From: F2B08 sp046260445
GTDB taxonomy: Bacteria > Actinomycetota > Actinomycetes > Actinomycetales > Dermatophilaceae
Assembly (NCBI GenBank): GCA_046260445.1
Contig: JBHEPF010000093.1
Span: 1-32,815, forward strand
Reading direction: 5' to 3'
DNA length: 32,815 bases
Shown piece by piece: positions 22,767 to 31,428 of the stretch. The notes beneath the pieces were generated by a model. The model was not told the origin of the DNA and did no database searches. It worked only from the letters and a program-made list of their open reading frames with translations. Position 1 is the first letter of the stretch, and each line of letters opens with the position of its first letter. A program made the position numbers and the translations under genes.

Positions 22767-23668
22767 GATCCGACCGGACGCCCGAGGAGCGGCTGAGCGT
22801 CGACTCGTGCAGCGTGGGCGCGCGCGCGAGGCGGGATCCGCTCATCGGCAGCGCCCCACCCGCGCGCGGCTGGCTGCTCTTCGAGTGTCCGGGTCCGTGG
22901 CCCGTCACGGCGACGAGGCTCTTCGGCGCCCTCGGTCCGGAGATGGATCGCCGGACCCTCGCGGCCGGGGTGCGCCCCATGCTCGTCCGTCGCCCCGGAC
23001 GGGCCGACCCAGAGGCCCCGCGCTCGTGGTGGTTCGTCGACTCGGTCGAGGGGACGTGGATGCGCGGGGAGTGGGCGACGACCGAGGACGTGCGCCACGC
23101 CCTCGACCTCGTCGACGTCGCCCGCGCCGACGCCACTGCGCGGATGACTCCCGCCGATCCGATGATCCTCGTCTGCGCCCACGCCAAGCACGACGTGTGC
23201 TGTGCTGTCCGAGGTCGACCTGTCGCCGCCCGGCTCGCGACCCGCTGGCCCGAGCTGGTCTGGGAGTGCAGCCATCTCGGCGGGGACCGGTTCGCCGGCA
23301 ACATCGCGATGCTGCCGGACTCGGTGTTCTACGGAGGACTCGACACGAGCGACGCCGAGCAGCTCGTCGTCGACCATCTCGCGGGTGAGACCACGCTCGA
23401 GGCCCTGCGCGGTGCCGGGACGCAGACCTCGGCCGGCCAGGCGGCCGTCGCCGAGCTGTTGCGGCGCGAGGGGTCGCGCCGCATCGCCGACCTCTCCGTG
23501 ACGAGCGTCCAACCCGTCGGCGACGGCGTCTGGGAGATCGGCCTGCAGGGACGCGGAAGCCTGCCCGCGCATACCGTCCTCACGGTCGAGCGACGATGGC
23601 GGGAGCCGGCGCAGTTGACGTGCAGCGGCCTGCAGCCGAAGACCGCGGCCGAGTACCTCGTGCGGTGA
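22763..23668 (+). CDS. Sucrase/ferredoxin-like (Suc_Fer-like) Fe-S protein
   Basis: A 301-residue protein of the sucraseferredoxin-like family, a thioredoxin-fold [2Fe-2S] protein. The signature CAHAKHDVCC is followed by VRGRPVAARL and ECSHLGGDRFAGN. An early Cys occurs in SCSVGARA. The name is historical and sucrase activity is not implied. The GTG start overlaps the oxygenase stop by 4 nt (GTGA), showing translational coupling. A role as electron donor keeping the oxygenase iron reduced is my inference. Its own stop overlaps the next gene's GTG. Confidence 0.83.
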   Translation: MRSDRTPEERLSVDSCSVGARARRDPLIGSAPPARGWLLFECPGPWPVTATRLFGALGPEMDRRTLAAGVRPMLVRRPGRADPEAPRSWWFVDSVEGTWMRGEWATTEDVRHALDLVDVARADATARMTPADPMILVCAHAKHDVCCAVRGRPVAARLATRWPELVWECSHLGGDRFAGNIAMLPDSVFYGGLDTSDAEQLVVDHLAGETTLEALRGAGTQTSAGQAAVAELLRREGSRRIADLSVTSVQPVGDGVWEIGLQGRGSLPAHTVLTVERRWREPAQLTCSGLQPKTAAEYLVR

Positions 23669-26451
23669 CCGTCGTGACGGTCACGGCCGACCAGCTCGCC
23701 TCCGCGTTGCGCCGTCGCGGCGTCGCTGACGTCCGCGTCGACTCCGCGCTGCGGACCGCGTATGCGAGTGACGCCTCGCTCTACCGGATCGAGCCGCTCG
23801 CGGTGGTTCGTCCCCGTGCCGCAGACGAGATCGCCGCCATCGTCTCGGTCTGTGCCGACCTGGGGGTGCCGATCACCGCCCGGGGCGGCGGCACGTCGAT
23901 CGCCGGGAACGCGGTCGGCGCCGGGGTGGTCGTCGACTACAGCCGCCACCTCGACCGGATCCTGGCGGTCGACGAGCGCGCGCGGACCGCGACGGTCGAG
24001 CCCGGGGTCGTCCACGCCGAGCTGCAGCAGGCCGTGCGCCCCCTCGGGCTCCGCTTCGGGCCCGACCCGTCCTCTCATACTCGCTGCACGGTCGGCGGGA
24101 TGGTCGGCAACAACGCCTGCGGCACGCGGGCTCTCGGCTACGGCCGGACGAGCGACAACCTCGCGGCCCTGTCGATGGTGCTCGCCGACGGCGCCCTCGC
24201 CACTGTCACGCGTGCGGACGGCCGCGAGGCGGTGCGCGCCTCGCATCCCGCGTGGGACCGCGCCTGTGCCGCCGTCGACGCCGAGCTCGGCATGGTGCGG
24301 ACCGAGTTCGGCCGGTTCGGCCGCCAGGTCTCGGGGTATGCGCTGGAACACCTTCTCCCGGAACGGTTCTCCGCTCCGGCGTTCGTTGCGGGGTCGGAGG
24401 GCACCCTCGGGCTGCTCACCTCGGCCACGGTGGATCTCGTCCCGGACCCATCCGCCACCGTCCTCGTCGTGCTCGGCTTCGGTTCGATCGGCGAGGCCGG
24501 CGACGCGGTGCCCCTCGTCCTGGAATGGTCGCCTCGGGCGTGCGAGGGGATCGACCGGCGGATCGTCGACGTCGTGCGGGAGCGGTTCGGGGCCTTGGCA
24601 GTGCCGCCGCTGCCGGACGGGGCAGCCTGGCTGTTCGTCGAGCTTGCGGGGGACGCGCTCGCTGAGGTCGCTGCCCGGGGCGAAGGTCTGGTCGGTGCGG
24701 TCGACGGGGCCAGTGGACTGGTCGTCACCGACCCGCTGGAGGCGACCGCACTGTGGCGGATCCGCGAGGACGGGGCCGGACTGTCCAGCACCTCACCGCG
24801 CGGCCTCCCCGCCCACGCCGGCTGGGAGGACGCCGCGGTCCCGCCGGAGCGGCTCGGATCCTATCTGCGGGACTTCGACGACCTCCTCATCGCCCACGAC
24901 CTCACCGGGCTGCCCTACGGTCACTTCGGCGATGGCTGTCTCCACATCCGGATCGATGTCCCGCTCGACGGGACCAGCGCATACCGGTCCTTCATCGAGG
25001 CGGCCGCGAATCTCGTCGTCTCCTACGAAGGCTCGCTCAGCGGTGAGCACGGCGACGGTCGGGCCCGCAGCGAGCTCCTCACCCGGATGTACTCGCCGGA
25101 GTCGATCGCCCTGATGGGCGCGGTCAAGGCTGCCTTCGACCCGTCCGGGCTCCTCAACCCCGGGGTGCTCGTCGACCCCGCACCGCTCGACGCCGACCTG
25201 CGACTGCAGCCGGTCGGCCGCGATGGGCTCGACGGCGCGTATCGCTGCACCGGGGTCGGGCGGTGTCGCGCCGAGCACAGCGGAGCGGGGGTCGTCATGT
25301 GCCCGAGCTATCTCGCGACGCGCGAGGAGGTCGACTCGACCCGCGGCCGCGCCCGGGTCCTCCAGGACGCGATCAGCGGTCGGCTGCCGGGCGGGCTGCA
25401 CGACCCTGCGGTCACCGACGCGCTCGAGCTGTGCCTCTCCTGCAAGGGCTGCCACTCGGACTGCCCGACCGGTGTCGACATGGCGACCTACAAGTCCCTC
25501 GCCCTTGAGGAGCGGCACGCCTCGGGGGAGCGCCGCCCGATGAGCCACCACACCCTCGGCGCGCTGCCGCAGTGGCTGCGCCTCCTCGGGTCCGCCCCTC
25601 GTCTGCTGACCCCTCTCGCGAAGGTGGGCATGGCGCTCGCCGAGGGCAACCGTGTGCTCGTGCCCCTGGCTGGCGTCGACGCACGGCGCAGCCTGCCGGC
25701 GCCCGCCTCCCGTCGGCTCGAGCGGCCGCCCCCGTCCGCCCACGGCGGGCCGGTGGTGCTCTTCGTCGACACGTTCACCGAGGCCTTTGCTCCCCAGGTG
25801 GCCGAGGCGGCGGCCGCGGTGCTCGCCGGGGCGGGGTATGCCGTGACGTTCACCCGGCAGGGCGCGTGCTGCGGGCTCACCTGGATCTCGACGGGCCAGC
25901 GCGAGGAGGCCCGGCGACGGGTCGGCGACCTCGTCCGTCGACTGGCCCCGGCCGCCCAGGCAGGGCTCCCGATCGTCGGGCTCGAGCCGTCGTGCACCGC
26001 GGTGCTGCGGTCGGACGCCGTCGAGCTGCTCGCCGGCACCGAGGACGAGGCGGCGGCGCGCGCGGTGGCTGCCGCGACGCATACCCTCGCGGAGGTCCTC
26101 GACCGGACCGACGGCTGGTCCCCGCCGGACCTGAGCGGGGCATCGGTCATCGCCCAGCCGCACTGCCACCAGCACGCCGTCATGGGGTACGCAGCGGACC
26201 TGTCGATCCTCGAGCGCGCCGGAGCGGAGGTCACCCGGCTGGGCGGCTGCTGCGGGATGGCCGGCAACTTCGGCATGGAGGCAGGGCACTACGAGGTGTC
26301 CGTCGCGGTCGCCGAGCAGCAGCTCCTCCCCGCGCTTCGGGCTCAGCCGCAGGCCGTGCTCCTCGCCGACGGCTTCTCCTGCCGCACCCAGGCGGTCGAC
26401 CTCGCGCAGCGGCCCGGCGTTCACCTGGCCGAGCTCCTGCGCCAGGGGTGA
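23665..26451 (+). CDS. FAD/Fe-S D-2-hydroxyacid (D-2-hydroxyglutarate or D-lactate) dehydrogenase
   Basis: A 928-residue fusion. The N-terminal FAD_binding_4 domain has ARGGGTSIAGNAVGAG and GGMVGNNACGTRALGYGRTSDNL. The FAD-oxidase C domain has the metal-site motif YGHFGDGCLHIRID and GEHGDGRARSELL. A ferredoxin domain follows with CLSCKGCHSDCP, then two cysteine-rich CCG domains (ACCGLTW, GCCGMAGNFGMEAGHYE). This is the YdiJ-like layout, oxidising D-2-hydroxyglutarate or D-lactate and passing electrons to the respiratory chain. The GTG start at 23665 overlaps the preceding stop (GTGA); GTG 23674 is possible. In this operon, 2-oxoglutarate regeneration for the JmjC enzyme is an attractive but unproven link. 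Confidence 0.9.
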   Translation: MTVVTVTADQLASALRRRGVADVRVDSALRTAYASDASLYRIEPLAVVRPRAADEIAAIVSVCADLGVPITARGGGTSIAGNAVGAGVVVDYSRHLDRILAVDERARTATVEPGVVHAELQQAVRPLGLRFGPDPSSHTRCTVGGMVGNNACGTRALGYGRTSDNLAALSMVLADGALATVTRADGREAVRASHPAWDRACAAVDAELGMVRTEFGRFGRQVSGYALEHLLPERFSAPAFVAGSEGTLGLLTSATVDLVPDPSATVLVVLGFGSIGEAGDAVPLVLEWSPRACEGIDRRIVDVVRERFGALAVPPLPDGAAWLFVELAGDALAEVAARGEGLVGAVDGASGLVVTDPLEATALWRIREDGAGLSSTSPRGLPAHAGWEDAAVPPERLGSYLRDFDDLLIAHDLTGLPYGHFGDGCLHIRIDVPLDGTSAYRSFIEAAANLVVSYEGSLSGEHGDGRARSELLTRMYSPESIALMGAVKAAFDPSGLLNPGVLVDPAPLDADLRLQPVGRDGLDGAYRCTGVGRCRAEHSGAGVVMCPSYLATREEVDSTRGRARVLQDAISGRLPGGLHDPAVTDALELCLSCKGCHSDCPTGVDMATYKSLALEERHASGERRPMSHHTLGALPQWLRLLGSAPRLLTPLAKVGMALAEGNRVLVPLAGVDARRSLPAPASRRLERPPPSAHGGPVVLFVDTFTEAFAPQVAEAAAAVLAGAGYAVTFTRQGACCGLTWISTGQREEARRRVGDLVRRLAPAAQAGLPIVGLEPSCTAVLRSDAVELLAGTEDEAAARAVAAATHTLAEVLDRTDGWSPPDLSGASVIAQPHCHQHAVMGYAADLSILERAGAEVTRLGGCCGMAGNFGMEAGHYEVSVAVAEQQLLPALRAQPQAVLLADGFSCRTQAVDLAQRPGVHLAELLRQG

Positions 26452-26457
26452 CCCATC

Positions 26458-26475
26458 AGGTGTAACACCTGGTGT
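26458..26475. promoter_or_regulatory. Overlapping palindromic operator of the vapBC pair
   Basis: Two overlapping perfect palindromes occur upstream of the antitoxin start: AGGTGTAACACCT (26458-26470) and ACACCTGGTGT (26465-26475), and a GTGTCACAC follows. Such sites are usual for autorepression by VapB-VapC. Confidence 0.6.
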
Positions 26476-26486
26476 CACACTCCACT

Positions 26487-26756
26487 ATGCCGACGACTCG
26501 CGCGCGCGTCCTGGTGACGGAGACCGAGGAGGTCGAGGCCGCTCTGGCAGCGGCCGCTCGTGTCTGGCCGGATGAGACCTCCCGATCACAACTGGTCGCC
26601 CGCCTCGCGGTGCTCGGTGCCGCGCACCTGCCGGACCCCGATGTCGACACCAGGAGGGACCGCCGCCTCGCGGCACTCGACCGGCGAGCGGGCCGGTTCA
26701 CGAGGCTGTTCCCCGCCGGCTACCGGGAGGGTCTGCGGGACGAGTGGCCGGCGTGA
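26487..26756 (+). CDS. VapB-like antitoxin
   Basis: An 89-residue protein immediately upstream of a PIN-domain gene and overlapping it. The first ~50 residues (TRARVLVTETEEVEAALAAAARVWPDETSRSQLVARLAVLG) look like a ribbon-helix-helix DNA-binding domain. The Arg-rich end (RAGRFTRLFPAGYREGLRDEWPA) would be the toxin-blocking part. ATG 26487 is preferred; GTG 26472 is in frame but lies inside the operator. The palindromes just upstream fit autoregulation. Confidence 0.72.
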   Translation: MPTTRARVLVTETEEVEAALAAAARVWPDETSRSQLVARLAVLGAAHLPDPDVDTRRDRRLAALDRRAGRFTRLFPAGYREGLRDEWPA

Positions 26757-27169
26757 TCGTCCTCGATGCGAGCGCGCTCATCGCGCTCCTCGACGGCGCC
26801 GACGCTCATCATGCCGCGGTCTCGGGCGTTTTGCGCGAGACCGCCCGGGAGCCATGGGCGGTCAGTGCTCTCACGCTTGCGGAGGTGATGACCCGGGCTG
26901 CCGAGGACGAGGAGTCGCTGCTCGAGCTGAGTGAGACGCTCGCCGATCTCGAGCTCACCGTCGTGCCGCTGCGGTGGGAGGACGTCGAAGCGCTCGCACT
27001 GCTCCGATCACGGTCCCGGCTGCGCATGCCCGACTGCTGCGTCCTGCTCGTGGCGCAGCGGCGCGGTGGCCGGATCCTCACGACCGACCCGACACTGGGC
27101 CGGCGCGCCGGTGAGCTCGGTTTCGACGTGGTCGAGGCTGCAGAGAGCGTCAGTCGAGACGATGGGTGA
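26744..27169 (+). CDS. VapC-like PIN-domain ribonuclease toxin
   Basis: A 141-residue PIN-domain protein with the acidic residues expected of VapC: D8 in VIVLDASALIALLDG, Glu in LTLAEVMTR, Asp in MPDCCVLLVA and Asp in ILTTDPTLG. It should cleave RNA, typically tRNA or rRNA, unless bound by VapB. The start is GTG 26744 or GTG 26753 (GTGA overlapping the vapB stop). Both overlap vapB. The 3' end overlaps the converging permease gene by 20 nt. Confidence 0.83.
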   Translation: MAGVIVLDASALIALLDGADAHHAAVSGVLRETAREPWAVSALTLAEVMTRAAEDEESLLELSETLADLELTVVPLRWEDVEALALLRSRSRLRMPDCCVLLVAQRRGGRILTTDPTLGRRAGELGFDVVEAAESVSRDDG

Positions 27170-29963
27170 TGACCGGCGCGCGGCGGACTGCAGCCGCTGA
27201 GAGCAGGGCGGCGACCAGGGGCACGCCGAGGACCACGACGGCGAGCCATGCATACGGGATGGCGATGAACGGGCCCACCGGTTGGCCATCGGACCCTGCT
27301 GACCGGGTGAGGGGATAGGCGAAGGCGATGCCGGGCACGATCCCGACGGCCAGACCGAGGATGGCGCCGATGCCGGCCGTGATGAGGGCCTGCGACGCCG
27401 CCATCGCTCGCCGGGTGCGACGGGTGGCCCCCACCGCCGCGAGGGTGGCGTCGTCGCGGCGCTGCTCCGACATCGACAGCGCCGTCGAGGTGAGCGTGAC
27501 GACGAGCAGGATGAAGGAGACCCCGGCGACAAGAATGAGGAGGAACCGGCCCACGGTGTCGACGTAGCCCCGCTCGACGTAGAAGTCGGCGTTCTCCAGG
27601 CGCTCACGCACCCGTTCGGCCTCCGTCTCGCTCACCCCGTCCTCAGCACCGTCGACCAGGTAGGTGTTCCCGTCGAGAGGCCAGCCGCGCTCCTCGGCGA
27701 CCTCCAGGGCGACGAGCACGCCGCCCTGGTCGCCGAGCAGGCGCGCCCTGCTCTGCGCGGTGTCGGGCAGGACGATGAGAGGCACGATGTGCTCACCGGT
27801 CGTGACGACGTCGGTGGGCATCCCGGTCATCTCCTCGGTCCGGTGCGTCCCGCTGTATGCCACGGCGCTCTCGCCGCCGAGGACGTCACCGGAGCGCACC
27901 ACGGCCGCGCCCTCCCTCACGAGCGCGGCCTGCTCGGCGGACAGCTCCAACCGGCTGGCGATGACGTCGGCCGGCATCGCGATGACGACGCCCGACCAAC
28001 CGAAGGGACCGCCGATCGCGGGGCAGGCGGCCTCGACCTCCACGGTCGCCGGGGCTGCGCACCCCGGGCCCGTCAGCGTGACGAAGGGGACCTCTGCGGC
28101 GCCCCCGTCCCAGAAGGGGGAACCGACCATCGGGATGGGAACGAGGGACGAGTCGGGGATGGCGGCACGCACGACGGCTCGAGCGGGTTCGAGATCGGCC
28201 GTGTCCCAGACGCGCAGGATGCCCTGGCCCATGACGGTCTGGGGCAGGTACGTCGCCTCCGACTCGGTCGCGTCACTCGTCGCGGCGACGAGGGCGATGG
28301 TGAGCGCGGCCACCCCGCCCAACACGGCGGCGACGCTCGGTGCCGAGCGGCTCCGCTGCCTGGCCGCATCCCGCGCGGCCATCCGCAAGGCCACTGGCAG
28401 GATGGAGCCGGCTCGTCCCGCAGCCACGAGGGTGACCGGCACGAGGGACAGGGCCCCGACGACGAGTCCGATCGCCGCGATGGCGACGACGAAGTCGCCC
28501 CCGGACTGCTGCCGGGCTCCGAGGAGCAGACCTGCTCCGCTCGCCACCATGACCACGCCGCCGACGAGCGGGATGATCCGGGACGGCGGGGGCGAGACGT
28601 TCTGCCCCTTGATCACGCCCATGATGTCCAACCGGCCGAGGCGTCGCGCCGGCACCAGCGCCGCGGCCACGGCAGCGACGACGGCACAGAGCGCGAGCGC
28701 CGCGAGGGCGAGCCACGGCACGTCGACGAGCGGGAGATAGATCTCTGTCGAGGTGCGAGCGCGCCACCATGCCTGGCCCGTCGCGAGAGCGATGCCGACA
28801 GCGACGCCAACGGCGGCGGATAGAACCCCGAGGACGAGGGCCTGGGCGAGGACGGTATGCCGCAGCTGCCTCGTCGTCGCCCCGTTGCTCGCCGCGAGGG
28901 CCAGGGTATGCCGCTGCCGGGCCGCGCTCACCGCGAAGGCGGGTGCGACGAGCAGGGCGATGACGAGAGCCAGGATGATCGCTCCCGTGACCCAGAAGAA
29001 GAGCAGCGAGCTCTCCGAGTAGCTCATCTGCCGGAGCTCCACGGGCAGCAGCTCGTCGGGCACGGGGTCGACCATCAGCTCGGCCGACTGCACGTGCAGG
29101 CCGAAGCGACCGAGCTCGGTGACCTTCGCATACGGCATGGCGGTGTCGGTGATGAGCCAGCGGACCACCGGCCGGTCGTCGGCGCTCGGGGTGGGCAGCG
29201 GCTCGCTCGAGATGAGGTGAGGGATCATGCCCCAGCCGGTCAGCCCGGTCGCGGTGCCGGTCACCGTAACCACGGTCGTGCCGTCGGGGGTCACGATGTC
29301 GACGGTGCCCGTTCTCGGCAGGCCCTTGCGAATGCCGGGGTCGGTGACGAGGACCTCGTCCGGTCCGCTCGGCCAGCGGCCGCTGAGGAGGCGAGCCTTG
29401 TCGCCCAGGTCGATGGTCCCGTCGATGGAGAGGGTCTGCATCGACACGCTGCGCTCGCCGAGTCGGACCCGGATGGTCTGCTCGGCCACCGGGGTGGCCG
29501 CGCCCCCGGTCAGCGCGGAGATGGCTGCGCTGTTCTCCGCTGCGCTTCGCTCCGGGTCGTATCCCGGGATGGGCTCCGCAGGGACGAGCTCGTTCGGGTC
29601 GTCGCCGCCCTGCCGACGGAGCGGGGTGTAGTACTCGTGCGAGCCGTCCTGGAGGAGCTGGGCAGTGCTCGGCTCTGCGACGGCGGCGACCGCCGTGCCC
29701 ATGAGACGTGTCGCTGTGGGCTGGCCGGACGTCAGCGCGCCCTGGCCGGTCGTCGCGAGATAGGCGATGACGACGAGGGGCAGGGCCACCATGAGGGCGA
29801 CGACGACGGAACGACCCTTGTGGCGTCGCAGCTCACGGCGGGCCATGCGCAGGGCGATCCGCCAGCTGCTCCGCCAGTCGGCGAGACGCGACGACCCACG
29901 AGGCTCAGGTGCGGTGACGAGCCGGGTCTCGCTGCGCCGCGGTTCGGTCCGGGTCGTGGTCAT
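27150..29963 (-). CDS. ABC transporter FtsX/MacB-type permease
   Basis: A 937-residue integral membrane protein. The first helix is near residues 53-72 (VVALMVALPLVVIAYLA), then a ~230-residue extracytoplasmic domain. Helix clusters follow around residues 325-350, 375-395 and 415-435 and again further on, a second large extracytoplasmic part, and C-terminal helices in FLLILVAGVSFILLVVTL and near PYAWLAVVVLGVPLVAALL. Two FtsX-type repeats fit the length. Such permeases export or extract peptides, antibiotics or lipids with a LolD-type ATPase, which is encoded 4 nt upstream. The PadR regulator in the operon suggests induction by a toxic compound. Confidence 0.88.
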   Translation of the reverse strand: MTTTRTEPRRSETRLVTAPEPRGSSRLADWRSSWRIALRMARRELRRHKGRSVVVALMVALPLVVIAYLATTGQGALTSGQPTATRLMGTAVAAVAEPSTAQLLQDGSHEYYTPLRRQGGDDPNELVPAEPIPGYDPERSAAENSAAISALTGGAATPVAEQTIRVRLGERSVSMQTLSIDGTIDLGDKARLLSGRWPSGPDEVLVTDPGIRKGLPRTGTVDIVTPDGTTVVTVTGTATGLTGWGMIPHLISSEPLPTPSADDRPVVRWLITDTAMPYAKVTELGRFGLHVQSAELMVDPVPDELLPVELRQMSYSESSLLFFWVTGAIILALVIALLVAPAFAVSAARQRHTLALAASNGATTRQLRHTVLAQALVLGVLSAAVGVAVGIALATGQAWWRARTSTEIYLPLVDVPWLALAALALCAVVAAVAAALVPARRLGRLDIMGVIKGQNVSPPPSRIIPLVGGVVMVASGAGLLLGARQQSGGDFVVAIAAIGLVVGALSLVPVTLVAAGRAGSILPVALRMAARDAARQRSRSAPSVAAVLGGVAALTIALVAATSDATESEATYLPQTVMGQGILRVWDTADLEPARAVVRAAIPDSSLVPIPMVGSPFWDGGAAEVPFVTLTGPGCAAPATVEVEAACPAIGGPFGWSGVVIAMPADVIASRLELSAEQAALVREGAAVVRSGDVLGGESAVAYSGTHRTEEMTGMPTDVVTTGEHIVPLIVLPDTAQSRARLLGDQGGVLVALEVAEERGWPLDGNTYLVDGAEDGVSETEAERVRERLENADFYVERGYVDTVGRFLLILVAGVSFILLVVTLTSTALSMSEQRRDDATLAAVGATRRTRRAMAASQALITAGIGAILGLAVGIVPGIAFAYPLTRSAGSDGQPVGPFIAIPYAWLAVVVLGVPLVAALLSAAAVRRAPVITHRLD

Positions 29964-29967
29964 GGCG

Positions 29968-30702
29968 CTAGTGCGTGGCGTCGAGGAGCTGCTCGGGGCG
30001 GTCTGAGCCGGTGCTGTCGACGACGACGCCGTCTCGGAGGAAGATCACTCGGTCCGCCCAGCCCGCATAGCGGGCCTCGTGGGTGACGAGCAGCCCGGAC
30101 GCACCGTCGTCACAACGCTGTCGGAGGACGTGCAGGACCTCTTCTCCGGTGTGCGAGTCCAAGGCGCCGGTCGGCTCGTCGGCCATGACGAGGCGTCGGG
30201 TTCCGACGAGGGCCCGGGCGATCGCGACCCGCTGCTGCTGTCCACCGGACATCGCGTCCGGGTAGCGGTCGGCGAGATCCATCAGGCCCATGACGCCGAG
30301 AGCCTCGCGAGCCCGACGCCGGGCGGGCCGCGCGCGCTCCCCGTCGAGTTCGAGCGGGAGCGAGACGTTCTCGGCGGCGGTGAGGCTCGGGATGAGGTTG
30401 TAGTCCTGGAAGACGAAGCCCACCCGTCGCCGCCGGAGCTTGGCCAGGGCGTGGGCGTCGAGTGTCGTGAGGTCCGTGTCTCCGATGAGGACCTGCCCCC
30501 TCGTGGGCCGGTCGAGACCGCCGGCGACGTTGAGCAGCGTGGACTTGCCCGAGCCGCTCGGTCCCATGACGGCGACGAGCTCGCCGGGCCGGACCTCGAG
30601 GCTCACGCCGCGCAGGGCATGCACGGCGGCCTCCCCGGAGCCGTGGGTGCGGTGAACGTCGATGAGGCGAAGCGCGGGCTGGGTGTCGGCCATGGGATCC
30701 AC
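29968..30702 (-). CDS. ABC transporter ATPase (MacB/LolD type)
   Basis: A 244-residue ATPase with Walker A GPSGSGKST, Q-loop VFQDYNLIPSLTAAENV, signature SGGQQQRVAIARAL, Walker B RLVMADEPTGALD and the switch His in LLVTHEAR. It pairs with the FtsX-type permease that starts 4 nt downstream. The GTG start at 30700-30702 abuts the PadR stop; ATG 30691-30693 (MADTQ) is an equally good start. Confidence 0.93.
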   Translation of the reverse strand: MDPMADTQPALRLIDVHRTHGSGEAAVHALRGVSLEVRPGELVAVMGPSGSGKSTLLNVAGGLDRPTRGQVLIGDTDLTTLDAHALAKLRRRRVGFVFQDYNLIPSLTAAENVSLPLELDGERARPARRRAREALGVMGLMDLADRYPDAMSGGQQQRVAIARALVGTRRLVMADEPTGALDSHTGEEVLHVLRQRCDDGASGLLVTHEARYAGWADRVIFLRDGVVVDSTGSDRPEQLLDATH

Positions 30703-31305
30703 CTAGACCTTCTGTGTGGGCGAGGATGCCGTGGGGGTGTCCCTCGGCTCGGGGAGGGAGGGCCGTCGTGGTCGCACCGAGACGCGGGCCAGATCCGCTT
30801 CGACGTGGTCGAGCCAGCGGACCTCGGCCTCAGCGGCGAAGATGTGGTTGTCGAGGACGAGCCGCCACGCGTGCTCATTGGGACCGTCGTGACTCGGGGC
30901 CGCTCGCACCTTGAGCCGGGTGAGGTCGCGCAGGTGCCCCAGGGTCGCCGTGCGTTGGACCTGGACGACGCGAGCCACATCGACACCCGGCACCGTGACG
31001 GCCAGGGCGAGCTTGATGACGAGCTCGTCGCGCGGAGACTCGGACCGGTCGACCGGCACGGACCACCAGGCACCGATCGCCCCGCGACCCTCATCGGTCA
31101 GTCGGTATGCGATCCGCCCCTCATCGTCCGGCTCACCGACGGACTCGACGAGACCGTCGCGCTCCAGTCGGCCGAGGGTCGTATAGACCTGCCCGACGTT
31201 GAGCGGCCACGTGCCACCGGTGCGCGCCTCGAACTCCGAGCGCAGCCGGGCGCCGTACATCGGCTCCGTCGCGAGCAGGGCGAGCAGCCCGTACCTGACA
31301 GACAT
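30703..31305 (-). CDS. PadR-family transcriptional regulator
   Basis: A 200-residue regulator with an N-terminal winged helix (VRYGLLALLATEPMYGARLRSEFEARTG, then LNVGQVYTTLGRLERDGLVES and a RIAYRLTDEGR wing) and a helical C-terminal dimerisation region, the PadR layout. It is the first gene of the PadR-ATPase-permease operon, with no gap to the ATPase gene. It likely represses its own operon through the palindrome-rich DNA just upstream, releasing it on ligand binding. GAGGGA precedes ATG 31305. Confidence 0.92.
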   Translation of the reverse strand: MSVRYGLLALLATEPMYGARLRSEFEARTGGTWPLNVGQVYTTLGRLERDGLVESVGEPDDEGRIAYRLTDEGRGAIGAWWSVPVDRSESPRDELVIKLALAVTVPGVDVARVVQVQRTATLGHLRDLTRLKVRAAPSHDGPNEHAWRLVLDNHIFAAEAEVRWLDHVEADLARVSVRPRRPSLPEPRDTPTASSPTQKV

Positions 31306-31323
31306 CGGAGATCCCTCGGGGTG

Positions 31324-31385
31324 AGTTGAGCATACTCGGTATGCATGCTGCTCAACGCAATGTATACCCGGTATGCATACCGAGT
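31324..31385. promoter_or_regulatory. Dense palindromic PadR operator region
   Basis: It contains GCATACTCGGTATGC (31330-31344, a 15-bp palindrome with 3-nt centre) and CGGTATGCATACCG (31369-31382, perfect). A 12-bp inverted pair ACTCGGTATGCA/TGCATACCGAGT (31334-31345 and 31374-31385) and GTTGAGCA/TGCTCAAC (31325-31332 and 31349-31356) are nested around them. The region starts 19 nt upstream of the PadR start. Confidence 0.7.
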
Positions 31386-31428
31386 CAAGGGTGCCGGCGG
31401 GCAGTGCGGAACAGCGGCCCGGACTGGC

